DNA of 64,000 nucleotides from the NCBI GenBank assembly GCA_965215375.1, contig CBDCDO010000002.1:1488001-1552000 (forward strand), in the 5' to 3' direction. The notes beneath the pieces are model-generated. The model did no database searches. It was not told where the DNA came from and saw only the letters and a list, made by a program, of their open reading frames with translations. The first letter of the stretch is position 1, and every line of letters starts with the position of its first letter. The stretch is from Bin125 sp965215375 (GTDB lineage: Bacteria; Chloroflexota; Dehalococcoidia; Bin125). Made by a program: the position numbers and the translations under genes. Below are positions 33,753 through 41,873 of this stretch, in pieces.

Positions 33753-35299
33753 ATGCACAGAGCTCATACTCGAGACAGCGGGCGCGTTACTGTGCTCGCA
33801 CTACTGACTGCACTGGGTGTGGTGGTGTTCGCTTCGGCGGTGGGGATGGGATTGGCGTTGTCGCCTGGGCAGGCGGGGGCGGAAGAGCCAACGGTTAGCA
33901 CGGCGAGTGAGCCTCCTGAAGCGGCTTTGTTGTGGACTGGCGAGCGGCAACAGTTGGCTCAGGGACGTCAGTTGGGCTACTTCGAGTGGACGGGCGGCTC
34001 GTGGGATGAGTTGACGACTCGGCTGTGGTTGCACGATTGCGATTTGCAGGCGATGTGGCTGCCAGACCTTGGCTGGAGCTGGCATGCGGCGGCACCTGCT
34101 TTCGTGAATGCTCGGTTCGAGTCGATGGTTGCTGTGGCCGGCGGGCGGATTGACGAGGGAATGCTTGGTGTCATTTGCGCGGAGGCTGGTGGTGAGCATC
34201 GTGCGAGGTCGGACTGGCCGACGCTCGACCTGCAGGAAACCGAGGTACGCTGGCTGCTGCGTCCCGAGCATGACCCAGCCAGGACCAAAGAAGGTACAGC
34301 CTTGGTCCAATATGGTGGCGGGTCGATGTACCACCTGGTGAGCCGACTGTCTACGCTGGGCTGCAATGTGAACGAGTTGGAAATTGTCGATGAGGAAACG
34401 CAGCAGGTCTACGAGTATCACTACGAGAAGCCGAACGCGTTTAATCAGCCGTTCGCTGACAAGTATCAGGAGTTCATTCCTGCGAGGACAACGATCGGTG
34501 TGTTGTGCGTCGATAACTGCGACATCGTCTATGGACTGGACCTGGTAGCGGATGAAGGACGCCGAGCCTCTCTGGTGAACATGGAGAAATGTACGGGTTT
34601 CGACAGACCGATGGCACTCGAGGCCCATCAGGGAGACAATCTCGTCTTCCAATCGACTTGTGGAGATACGTGGTCGGAGGAGGCACGCAGTTTCTTTGGC
34701 TTGGTCCCTGTCTTTCAGAATGTGTGCAAGATAGACGGCACGATCAGAGAGGCCAGAGGTATAGCGGGCACGTTTCTGAGTATCTGGATTGATGGAGGGG
34801 CCATGTATCAACGTTTCTTACCGAGGCTGTTCCTGCTTCAGCTCGAAGACCCGGCTCAGCAGATCGGAGAGGTGAATCTGCTCAAGATTGAGCTGCATGA
34901 GCTGTGTCACATTCACCAGGATTGGTATACGTTCAAAGAACATATCGATCATGACTACTTGAGAACGAGAGAGTATGGAACTGCGCGGTCAGTCTCCGAG
35001 CTGTGGTTACAGACGTCGATGGCTCAAGACTTTGTCGATATAGTAGGTTTTGAGCAGGGAGCGAGTGGGAATTGGCGGATCGCGAATGCGAATAATGTTT
35101 ACAACAACAGGGAATATATGGTGTCGATGATCCTCAAGAGCTATCAGCAGAACTTTGCGCGTTCTATCTGACTGACAAGATTGTGCCGAACTCGGAGTAT
35201 GCGACTGTTGCACGACCTCCTTACATCACAGACGAGGTCCGCGAGTGGATTGAGCGGTACATCGTGTTGCCGGTGGTTGGTAGCGATGACGCTGGGTGA
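33753..35299 (+). pseudogene. Secreted protein with HExxH motif, probable frameshift near the 3' end
   Basis: The main frame (33753-35171, 472 residues) starts with a signal-anchor (VLALLTALGVVVFASAVGMGLAL, then an AGAEE-like cleavage region). The first ~330 residues contain several Trp-rich and Cys-containing segments of unknown fold. Near residue 380 a zinc-peptidase-like motif LHELCHIHQDW (H-E-x-x-H) appears inside a helix, with a following YGTARSVSELWLQTSMAQDF. The frame then stops at 35171, but one frame over the sequence continues FYLTDKIVPNSEYATV and a helix VREWIERYIVL to a stop at 35299, so a single indel near 35155 probably truncates the gene. No family recognised; a secreted metallopeptidase is a reasonable guess. 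Confidence 0.6.
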
Positions 35300-35407
35300 C
35301 GTGGTGTGGGGGTCGTGGCAGCCGAGCATGTGGCTGCGTGAGACGGTCTCTGGGCCGGCGCCCTGAGCAGTCGCGCGCCTATAGGAGACCTCTTTGCATA
35401 ATCCCTT

Positions 35408-35455
35408 TCCTCCCCCTTGCATTGGGAGGTGCCGAAGGCGATGGCGGAGGGGGAG
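35408..35455. repeat. Intergenic palindromic repeat, left of IS110 copy 1
   Basis: TCCTCCCCCTTGCATTGGGAGG followed by GTGCCGAAGGCG and a G-rich tail. The same unit, less degenerate, lies at 40580-40619 left of IS110 copy 2. With the part to the right of each IS110 it appears to form one repeat family of the host. Confidence 0.7.
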
Positions 35456-35510
35456 GGGCTGTTCGCCACCAGCTATTGGGTACCTGCGCCAGCAGCGGAC
35501 CCCCTTGTAT

Positions 35511-35685
35511 CTTCGCTGTCGCCCCGGGAACAAGTGTTTCCCGGGGCGAAGCGTGGTGCGGTAGACCGATTCCCCCTGGGCCTGTGAGGCCGTGACTGAG
35601 CTTGGGTCGCCGCACCACTACAGCGAGAGAGCCCGAACAGTTGCCCGGGCCCTGGAGCCCTCATCTTGCAAGGACGGGCCTACGC
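35511..35685 (+). ncRNA. Predicted bridge RNA of IS110 copy 1
   Basis: Three structures in order. (1) A 12-bp hairpin, TCGCCCCGGGAA (35519-35530) with its complement (35538-35549). (2) A target loop closed by GTGGTGCGG/CCGCACCAC (35553-35561, 35610-35618): one side carries CCCCCT (35572-35577), identical to the left target; the other carries GACTGAG (35594-35600), complementary to the right target CTCAGTC; a GGCCT/AGGCC hairpin sits between. (3) A donor loop closed by GCCCG/CGGGC (35631-35635, 35675-35679): ACAGTTGC (35637-35644) is identical to the element's right end (36658-36665), and TGCAAG (35667-35672) pairs with the left end CTTGTA (35504-35509) with one G-T wobble. This is the four-guide pattern established for IS621-type bridge RNAs. 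Prediction only; exact ends are estimates. Confidence 0.8.
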
Positions 35686-35701
35686 AGGATAGGAGTGGGA
35701 G

Positions 35702-36649
35702 ATGACCGAGACGAGTCGCTACGTCGGCATTGACGTATCACAACAGTGGTTGGATCTCGCCATCCGGCCGGCTGACGGACCCGCCCAGCGGGTGGACAAC
35801 GACACGGCCGGGATCGACGCCCTGGTCAGTCAGTTGGAGGCGCTGGCACCGACACGAATCGTGCTGGAGGCGACCGGCGGTCTGGAGCGGCCGCTGGTCG
35901 CGGAGCTGGCCGCGGCGGGGTTGCCGATGGTGGTGGTCAACCCGCGCCAGGTTCGCGACTTCGCCCGCGCCACCGGCCGGCTGGCCAAGACCGACGCGCT
36001 CGACGCCGCCGTCCTGGCCCACTTCGCTGAGGCCGTCCCGCTGCAGCTGCGCCCGCTGCCCGATGCCGAGACCCAGCATCTGCGTGAGCTGCTCGCCCGA
36101 CGTCGACAACTGGTCGCGATGCTGGTCGCCGAGGGCCAACGCTGCCGCGCCACCACCCCCACCCTGCGAGCCGGGATCGAGGCGCACATCGCCTGGCTCA
36201 CGCAGGAACGCGAGCGAATCGAGGACGAGCTCCAGGCCAGCATCCAGGACAGTCCCCACTTGCGGGCACAGGACCAGCTCTTGCAGAGCGTGCCCGGCGT
36301 CGGACCGCAGATCTCGCGCATCCTGCTCGCCCAACTGCCCGAACTGGGCCAAATCGACCGGCGCCAGGTCGCGGCCCTGGTCGGCGTCGCCCCCTTCAAC
36401 CGCGACAGTGGCCAATGGCGTGGCCGGCGCAGCATCTGGGGCGGTCGCGCCACGGTCCGTGCGGCGCTCTACATGGGCACCCTCGTCGCCACCCGCCACA
36501 ACCCCGTGATCAGCGATTACTACCAGCGCCTGCTCGACCGGGGCAAACCCAAGAAGGTCGCGCTCACCGCCTGTATGCGCAAACTACTGGTCATCCTCAA
36601 CGCCATCCTCAAGAGCAACACCCCTTGGCAACCACCTCAACACGCTTGA
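35702..36649 (+). CDS. IS110-family recombinase/transposase
   Basis: 315 residues. The N-terminal RuvC-like DEDD domain has YVGIDVSQ (D11), VLEATGG (E56) and GRLAKTDALDAAVLA (D98, D101). A coiled linker follows (about 110-190). The C-terminal Transposase_20 domain contains the helix-hairpin-helix-like SVPGVGPQISRILLAQ and the signature VAPFNRDSGQWRGRRSIWGGR-type region, split here by convention, with serines near 235 and 243 that are candidates for the recombinase nucleophile. Such enzymes use a bridge RNA to join donor and target. The gene is intact and identical in both copies, suggesting recent activity. ATG 35702 has AGGAGTGGGAG directly upstream. Confidence 0.95.
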   Translation: MTETSRYVGIDVSQQWLDLAIRPADGPAQRVDNDTAGIDALVSQLEALAPTRIVLEATGGLERPLVAELAAAGLPMVVVNPRQVRDFARATGRLAKTDALDAAVLAHFAEAVPLQLRPLPDAETQHLRELLARRRQLVAMLVAEGQRCRATTPTLRAGIEAHIAWLTQERERIEDELQASIQDSPHLRAQDQLLQSVPGVGPQISRILLAQLPELGQIDRRQVAALVGVAPFNRDSGQWRGRRSIWGGRATVRAALYMGTLVATRHNPVISDYYQRLLDRGKPKKVALTACMRKLLVILNAILKSNTPWQPPQHA

Positions 36650-36664
36650 CTTCCAAGACAGTTG

Positions 36665-36705
36665 CTCAGTCGCTCCGCGACAGCTCCCCCTGCGAGGGGG
36701 AGCAA
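36665..36705. repeat. Intergenic palindromic repeat, right of IS110 copy 1 (target half)
   Basis: CTCAGTCGCTCCGCGAC, then AGCTCCCCCTGCGAGGGGGAGC, a perfect GC-rich hairpin. The same sequence, with two changes, flanks copy 2. A related copy without IS110 lies at 51141-51183. Confidence 0.8.
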
Positions 36706-36847
36706 ATTAATCGAAGGTCTCCCTGTTGCGGGGGATGGGATCTTGGCGTCTGACGTGCCGTCTCATGCGGTGTCTTTGCCGATCTGTGGGCGAGGCGGAA
36801 TCACGTGCGATACTGGGGTGGACTGACCGCGATGAGAGGATGTTTCG

Positions 36848-38002
36848 ATGCCTGACCCGTTCAAGATTGATGTGCCCGATACCGAGATTCGTGACCTGAA
36901 GCGTCGGTTGGCGCAGACGCGCTGGCCGTCGGAGGTGGCGGACTCGGGTTGGCAGTATGGGTCGAATTTGGCCTACATGCAGGAGCTTTGCGAGTACTGG
37001 CGCAGCTCATATGACTGGCGCGTTCAGGAGACCTATCTGAACCGGATGCCGCAGTTCACAACGCAGGTCTCGGCGGATGGCGTCGAGGACTACACGGTCC
37101 ACTACGTGCACCAGGAGGGCGTCGGCGACGATCCGCTGCCGCTGGTCTTTACGCATGGGTGGCCGGGGACGTTCTATGAGGTGTCGAAGATCATTGGTCT
37201 GCTGACCGATCCGGCGGCGCACGGTGGCGATCCGGCGGATGCGTTCACGGTCGTGGCGCCGTCGATTCCGGGCTACGGATTCTCGCAGATTCCGACCTCG
37301 GGTGGGTTTGGACAGAAGCGGACGGCGTTGCTCTGGAATCAGCTGATGGCCGATCTGGGCTACGAGCGCTACGGGGCGCAGGGCGGTGACTGGGGTGCGA
37401 TTGTGACGGCCCAAGTTGCGTATCAGGATCCGGAGCACTGCATCGGTGCGCAGATCAATATGCCGATCGGTCGTCCGCCGGCGACGGATCCCGAGACCTG
37501 GACCGAGCGCGAGCGCGCGGTCGCGGCGAAGGCCCAGCATTGGCAGGCGCAGGAGACCGGCTATCAGTGGATCCAGGGCACGCGTCCGCAGACGCTGTCG
37601 TATGGGTTGACTGACTCGCCGGCTGGTCTGGCGGCGTGGATCACGGAGAAGTGGCGGGCATGGTCGGACTGCGATGGCGACATCGAGAAGCGTTTCACGA
37701 AGGATGAGATCCTGACGAATATCTCGATCTACTGGTTCGGGCAGACGATCAACTCGTCGACTCGGTACTACTACGAGATGCGCCAGAGTCAGGCGGAGAA
37801 CATGATGCCCGGCCGTCTGGAGACGCCGACGGGGTTCTCGATTTTTCCGGCGGAGATCATCACGGCGCCTCGGAGTTGGTGCGAGCCGTCGTACAACATC
37901 ACGCAGTGGTCGGAGCATGATCGGGGCGGGCACTTCGCCGCGCTGGAGGAGCCGGAGCTGCTGGTGCAGGACATCCGCGACTTCTTCCGTCCGCTGCGGT
38001 AG
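36848..38002 (+). CDS. Epoxide hydrolase (EHN-type alpha/beta hydrolase), first of a pair
   Basis: 384 residues. The N-terminal EHN domain (FKIDVPDTEIRDLKRRLAQTRW) is typical of microsomal-type epoxide hydrolases. The alpha/beta-hydrolase core has the oxyanion motif THGWPG, the nucleophile aspartate in QGGDWGA, and the catalytic histidine in RGGHFAALEEPELL. These enzymes hydrolyse epoxides to diols in the cytoplasm through an ester intermediate. The ATG at 36848 is directly followed by the conserved domain. It lies 183 bp after IS110 copy 1, and a palindromic repeat separates it from a second epoxide hydrolase. The physiological substrate (xenobiotic, terpenoid or lipid epoxide) cannot be told. 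Confidence 0.93.
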   Translation: MPDPFKIDVPDTEIRDLKRRLAQTRWPSEVADSGWQYGSNLAYMQELCEYWRSSYDWRVQETYLNRMPQFTTQVSADGVEDYTVHYVHQEGVGDDPLPLVFTHGWPGTFYEVSKIIGLLTDPAAHGGDPADAFTVVAPSIPGYGFSQIPTSGGFGQKRTALLWNQLMADLGYERYGAQGGDWGAIVTAQVAYQDPEHCIGAQINMPIGRPPATDPETWTERERAVAAKAQHWQAQETGYQWIQGTRPQTLSYGLTDSPAGLAAWITEKWRAWSDCDGDIEKRFTKDEILTNISIYWFGQTINSSTRYYYEMRQSQAENMMPGRLETPTGFSIFPAEIITAPRSWCEPSYNITQWSEHDRGGHFAALEEPELLVQDIRDFFRPLR

Positions 38003-38028
38003 GGGGAGAGAGGGAGCCCTCACCCTAG

Positions 38029-38106
38029 CCCTCTCCCAGGTGGAGAGGGGATCAGAGGAGGGAGACCTAATCCTCGTCCTTTCCCAGAGGGAGAGGGGAT
38101 CAGAGG
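38029..38106. repeat. Two tandem copies of a CTCTCCC/GGGAGAG palindrome
   Basis: CCCTCTCCCAGGTGGAGAGG followed by GGATCAGAGG at 38029-38058, and a second similar unit at 38078-38106 with the same GGATCAGAGG tail. Such short intergenic palindromes recur widely in bacterial genomes; the sole role here may be transcript stability. Confidence 0.7.
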
Positions 38107-38113
38107 CGGAGTC

Positions 38114-39304
38114 GTGCAGCCGTTTGAGATTCTTGTCCCGGAGGCTGAGATTGCCGAGCTTCGGCGTCGGTTGGGGGACGCTCGATGGTTGCCTGAGGTG
38201 CCTGGGTCGGGTTGGTTGTATGGCATCGACCTGGCCTTCATGCGGGATTTGGCGGCGTATTGGGCGGACGCGTTTGACTGGCGTTCGATTGAGCGGCTGT
38301 TGAATGCGTTTCCGCAGTTTCGAACGTCGCTGACGGCTTGGAATGGTGAGTCGCTGGGGATTCACCTGATCCATCGACGGAGCTCGCGATCCGATGCGCG
38401 GCCGCTGTTGATCCAGCATGGCTGGCCGTCGACGGTGTATGACTTCCATAAGATCATTGACGCGTTGGCTGAGCCGCACGACTCGTCGCTCCCGGCGTTT
38501 CATGTGATTGCGCCGTCGTTGCCTGGGTATGGCTGGTCGGACATTCCCACGAAGGCGGGACTGGGTCCGCCGGCGATCGCTGATATGTGGGCTGTGCTGA
38601 TGTCGCGGCTGGGCTATGACGAGTTTTTCTACCACGGTGGCGACTGGGGTGCCCCGATCGGTGCGCAGTTGGCGCTGCGGCATCCTGAGCGGATTGCGAA
38701 GCTGCATCTGACGGCCGCCGGATTGGGGCCTGGCGGATCGGCGGCGCGACCGCAGTCGGACGAGGAGCGTCGATTCTTCGCCGAGGAGCAGGAGCCGTAC
38801 GTCCGCGACGACGCGGCGCATCGGGGGATTCACGGGACGAAGTTTCAGACGCTGGCGTTCCCTCTGGAGGACTCTCCGATCGGTTTGCTGGCGTGGATCG
38901 TCGACAAGTGGTGGATGCTGGCTGACGTCATGCGCGAGAGCGAGGCTCCGCGCGGCGGCGACCTGTATCGACGCTTCACGCGTGACGAGCTGCTTGTGAC
39001 GGTGTCGATCTACTGGTTCACGCGGACGCAGTCCTCGGCGATGCGGATCTATCACGAGGCGATGCGTTCGCCGGAGTCGGTGGCGGCGGATGTGGGCGGT
39101 CAGGTGGTACTGCGAGCGGGTGAGCGCGTGTCGGTGCCGACGGGATTTGCCAAGCTCGCGCGGGGGACGCCGCTGCCGCCTCGGTCATGGTGCGAGCGGG
39201 CATTTGATGTCGCGCATTGGACGGACTTTCCCGAAGGCGGACATTTCCCGGCGATGGAGGTTCCTCAGCTACTGCTCGATGACCTGCGACGATTTGTCGC
39301 GTAA
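38114..39304 (+). CDS. Epoxide hydrolase (EHN-type alpha/beta hydrolase), second of a pair
   Basis: 396 residues with the same plan as its neighbour: EHN domain (FEILVPEAEIAELRRRLGDARW), oxyanion QHGWPS, nucleophile in HGGDWGAPIG and catalytic histidine in EGGHFPAMEVPQLL. The two proteins are paralogues but well diverged, so the duplication is old and they may differ in substrate. The start is GTG at 38114. Its TAA overlaps the ATG of the threonine-synthase-like gene by one base, so these are translationally coupled, an unexpected pairing of an epoxide hydrolase with a PLP lyase. Confidence 0.92.
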   Translation: MQPFEILVPEAEIAELRRRLGDARWLPEVPGSGWLYGIDLAFMRDLAAYWADAFDWRSIERLLNAFPQFRTSLTAWNGESLGIHLIHRRSSRSDARPLLIQHGWPSTVYDFHKIIDALAEPHDSSLPAFHVIAPSLPGYGWSDIPTKAGLGPPAIADMWAVLMSRLGYDEFFYHGGDWGAPIGAQLALRHPERIAKLHLTAAGLGPGGSAARPQSDEERRFFAEEQEPYVRDDAAHRGIHGTKFQTLAFPLEDSPIGLLAWIVDKWWMLADVMRESEAPRGGDLYRRFTRDELLVTVSIYWFTRTQSSAMRIYHEAMRSPESVAADVGGQVVLRAGERVSVPTGFAKLARGTPLPPRSWCERAFDVAHWTDFPEGGHFPAMEVPQLLLDDLRRFVA

Positions 39305-40368
39305 TGCCGGTCGTCCGACATCACCTCCGCTGCTTGGACTGTCGGGCTGAGGCGCCGGCGTCGTTGGATTTGTCTTGCGAGCGTTGCGGTGGACTCTTTG
39401 AGGTCGATTATCCGCGGTTGCCTGAGGGTGGGATTCGGCTGCCGTTGACGTCCTTGCCGCTGGGTCAAGGCGGGACGCCGACGATCAGTTTCGACTGGCC
39501 CGAGGCGCGTCGGTTGCGGTTGGAGTTGAAGCTGGAGTTTCTGTCGCTAACGGGGTCGTTCAAGGATCGCGGTGCGGCGATGTTGGTCTCGGCGGCGCTG
39601 TCGGCGCAGTGGAGCGGCGGATCTGCGGGGTTCGTCGAGGATTCGTCGGGCAATGCTGGAGCGGCGCTCGCCGCGTATGGGGCGGCGGCGCAGATGTCGG
39701 CTGAGATTTTCGTGCCTGCGTCGGCGCCCGAGGGCAAGTTGTCGCAGATTCGAGCGGTGGGCGGCAATGTGCATCTGGTCGATGGCGACCGCGAGGCGGT
39801 CGCGGCTGCTGCGGAGCGATTCTCGCAAGAACGGTCCATCCCGTATCTCTCGCATAACCGCAGCCCGTACTTCTCGGAGGGGATGAAGCTCGCGGCGGAG
39901 GAGATTGTTGAGCACGGCATGCCCGACGCGGTCGTGCTTCCTGTTGGCAATGGGTCGCTGTTGATTGGGTTGCATCGAGGGTTCCGTGAGTTGATCCAGC
40001 TCGGGCGGATTGATCGGATGCCGCGGCTGTTCGCAATTCAGGCGACGAATGTGAGTCCGTTGGTGTCGGCGTGGCGCGGCGACGAGCCGCAGGCTGCCGA
40101 GTCGACCGTCGCGGATGGCATCGCGGTGGGCAAGCCGCCTCGACTGGCGCAGATGCTTGAGGCGCTGCGCGAAAGCGATGGCGGCGTAGGCGCGGTCGGC
40201 GAAGCGGAGATTGCGACTGCGCAGCGAACGCTGGCGAGTCGGGGCCTGTACGTCGAGCCGACATCGGCGGTGCCGCTGGCAGCGTTGTCGGAGCTGATGT
40301 CGGAGGGACTGGTCGGGGAAGGGGAGCAGGTGCTGGTGCCGCTGACCGGGTCGGGGTTGAAGACGTAG
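39304..40368 (+). CDS. Threonine-synthase-like PLP enzyme, short paralogue
   Basis: 354 residues, fold-type II. The N-terminus has a zinc-ribbon (CLDCRAEA and CERCGGLFEV). The PLP lysine is in SLTGSFKDRGAAML, the substrate loop in EDSSGNAGAALAAYGAAA and the glycine loop in PVGNGSLLIGLHRG. The C-terminus ends at LTGSGLKT, exactly where the longer ThrC has GGGLKT, so it is shorter by the terminal tail and a middle segment. It may be a true second threonine synthase or a related beta-replacing lyase. It is translationally coupled to the epoxide hydrolase upstream, and IS110 copies lie on either side of this three-gene segment. Confidence 0.85.
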   Translation: MPVVRHHLRCLDCRAEAPASLDLSCERCGGLFEVDYPRLPEGGIRLPLTSLPLGQGGTPTISFDWPEARRLRLELKLEFLSLTGSFKDRGAAMLVSAALSAQWSGGSAGFVEDSSGNAGAALAAYGAAAQMSAEIFVPASAPEGKLSQIRAVGGNVHLVDGDREAVAAAAERFSQERSIPYLSHNRSPYFSEGMKLAAEEIVEHGMPDAVVLPVGNGSLLIGLHRGFRELIQLGRIDRMPRLFAIQATNVSPLVSAWRGDEPQAAESTVADGIAVGKPPRLAQMLEALRESDGGVGAVGEAEIATAQRTLASRGLYVEPTSAVPLAALSELMSEGLVGEGEQVLVPLTGSGLKT

Positions 40369-40667
40369 TCGGCTGGTTTGGTCGGGTCCCGCATGAGGGA
40401 GGTCCTTGCATCATCCACCAACTCCGTCATTCCTGCGTCCCCACTCCCGTCATTCCTGCGCGCAGCGTGGGAATCTCGATCCGTTTGGCAATGCCGATGT
40501 GCATGACATGAACGGGTCAATAGCGTCGATGCTGGTGATGGCCTCAGCGAGATACCCGCGGCGGAGCGCGGAGATCTCCTTCCTCCCCCTGCAGGGGGAG
40601 GTGCCGAAGGCGGAGGGGGTCCTGCTCCGTCAAGCCCTATCTGGTACCCGCGCCAGCAGCGGACCCC
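40369..40667. repeat. Intergenic repeats left of IS110 copy 2
   Basis: No gene seen. GTCATTCCTGCGTCCCCAC and a nearby CGTCATTCCTGCGCGCAGCG (40420-40480) resemble widespread CATTCCTGCG-type intergenic repeats. At 40580-40619 TCCTCCCCCTGCAGGGGGAGG, shown in part, followed by TGCCGAAGGCGGAGGGGG, is the less degenerate copy of the unit found at 35408-35455. The last 18 bases before the CT core (40650-40667) equal those at copy 1. Confidence 0.7.
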
Positions 40668-40674
40668 CTTGTAT

Positions 40675-40849
40675 CTTCGCTGTCGCCCCGGGAACAAGTG
40701 TTTCCCGGGGCGAAGCGTGGTGCGGTAGACCGATTCCCCCTGGGCCTGTGAGGCCGTGACTGAGCTTGGGTCGCCGCACCACTACAGCGAGAGAGCCCGA
40801 ACAGTTGCCCGGGCCCTGGAGCCCTCATCTTGCAAGGACGGGCCTACGC
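40675..40849 (+). ncRNA. Predicted bridge RNA of IS110 copy 2
   Basis: Identical to the predicted bridge RNA of copy 1. Guide positions here: left target CCCCCT 40736-40741, right target GACTGAG 40758-40764, donor ACAGTTGC 40801-40808 and TGCAAG 40831-40836. Because both copies carry the same guides and sit at the same 11-bp target, the pairing rule is supported twice. Confidence 0.8.
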
Positions 40850-40865
40850 AGGATAGGAGTGGGAG

Positions 40866-41813
40866 ATGACCGAGACGAGTCGCTACGTCGGCATTGACGT
40901 ATCACAACAGTGGTTGGATCTCGCCATCCGGCCGGCTGACGGACCCGCCCAGCGGGTGGACAACGACACGGCCGGGATCGACGCCCTGGTCAGTCAGTTG
41001 GAGGCGCTGGCACCGACACGAATCGTGCTGGAGGCGACCGGCGGTCTGGAGCGGCCGCTGGTCGCGGAGCTGGCCGCGGCGGGGTTGCCGATGGTGGTGG
41101 TCAACCCGCGCCAGGTTCGCGACTTCGCCCGCGCCACCGGCCGGCTGGCCAAGACCGACGCGCTCGACGCCGCCGTCCTGGCCCACTTCGCTGAGGCCGT
41201 CCCGCTGCAGCTGCGCCCGCTGCCCGATGCCGAGACCCAGCATCTGCGTGAGCTGCTCGCCCGACGTCGACAACTGGTCGCGATGCTGGTCGCCGAGGGC
41301 CAACGCTGCCGCGCCACCACCCCCACCCTGCGAGCCGGGATCGAGGCGCACATCGCCTGGCTCACGCAGGAACGCGAGCGAATCGAGGACGAGCTCCAGG
41401 CCAGCATCCAGGACAGTCCCCACTTGCGGGCACAGGACCAGCTCTTGCAGAGCGTGCCCGGCGTCGGACCGCAGATCTCGCGCATCCTGCTCGCCCAACT
41501 GCCCGAACTGGGCCAAATCGACCGGCGCCAGGTCGCGGCCCTGGTCGGCGTCGCCCCCTTCAACCGCGACAGTGGCCAATGGCGTGGCCGGCGCAGCATC
41601 TGGGGCGGTCGCGCCACGGTCCGTGCGGCGCTCTACATGGGCACCCTCGTCGCCACCCGCCACAACCCCGTGATCAGCGATTACTACCAGCGCCTGCTCG
41701 ACCGGGGCAAACCCAAGAAGGTCGCGCTCACCGCCTGTATGCGCAAACTACTGGTCATCCTCAACGCCATCCTCAAGAGCAACACCCCTTGGCAACCACC
41801 TCAACACGCTTGA
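40866..41813 (+). CDS. IS110-family recombinase/transposase, copy 2
   Basis: Identical in amino-acid sequence to the recombinase at 35702-36649 (DEDD domain with D11, E56, D98, D101 and C-terminal Transposase_20 domain). Same ribosome site and same distance to the predicted bridge RNA. Complete and apparently functional; either copy could supply the enzyme for both. Directly repeated copies 5.16 kb apart also give a substrate for homologous deletion of the intervening genes. Confidence 0.95.
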   Translation: MTETSRYVGIDVSQQWLDLAIRPADGPAQRVDNDTAGIDALVSQLEALAPTRIVLEATGGLERPLVAELAAAGLPMVVVNPRQVRDFARATGRLAKTDALDAAVLAHFAEAVPLQLRPLPDAETQHLRELLARRRQLVAMLVAEGQRCRATTPTLRAGIEAHIAWLTQERERIEDELQASIQDSPHLRAQDQLLQSVPGVGPQISRILLAQLPELGQIDRRQVAALVGVAPFNRDSGQWRGRRSIWGGRATVRAALYMGTLVATRHNPVISDYYQRLLDRGKPKKVALTACMRKLLVILNAILKSNTPWQPPQHA

Positions 41814-41828
41814 CTTCCAAGACAGTTG

Positions 41829-41873
41829 CTCAGTCGCTCCGCGACCGCTCCCCCTGCGAGGGGTAGCAAATTA
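41829..41873. repeat. Palindromic target repeat right of IS110 copy 2, interrupted by the IS5-type element
   Basis: CTCAGTCGCTCCGCGAC, then CGCTCCCCCTGCGAGGGG and AGCAAATTA. The repeat resumes after the IS5-type element as TAATCAAAGGCCTCC at 42763. The uninterrupted relative at 36665-36720 reads AGCAAATTAATCGAAGGTCT. Confidence 0.75.

Larger units (their letters stand above)
35504..36664 (+). mobile_element. IS110-family element, copy 1
   Basis: About 1.16 kb bounded by a CT dinucleotide at 35504-35505 and again at 36665-36666. A 1196-bp block (35486-36681) is identical to 40650-41845 as judged from identical translations in several frames and by eye. There are no terminal inverted repeats and no target duplication, as is usual for IS110. 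The layout is a ~196-bp non-coding left end, a 315-codon recombinase and a very short right end (15 bp after the stop codon), the IS110-group arrangement. The boundaries are chosen because the guide loops of the non-coding left end match both flanking target and element ends at exactly this CT core. Confidence 0.88.
40668..41828 (+). mobile_element. IS110-family element, copy 2
   Basis: Same structure and sequence as copy 1, offset by 5164 bp, in the same orientation. CT cores at 40668-40669 and 41829-41830. The right flank is the same palindromic repeat (with A-to-C and G-to-T differences beyond the identical block), and an IS5-type element is inserted 43 bp beyond the core. Confidence 0.88.

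Noticed and set aside
35738..36509. Overlapping frames within the IS110 recombinase on both strands
   Set aside because: They occur identically in both copies only because the DNA is identical, and show biased Ser/Arg/Trp or Gln/Leu composition with no motifs.
36999..39060. Long Arg/Pro-rich minus-strand frame across both epoxide hydrolases
   Set aside because: Composition is that of an antisense shadow in G+C-rich DNA; both plus-strand genes have full catalytic motifs.
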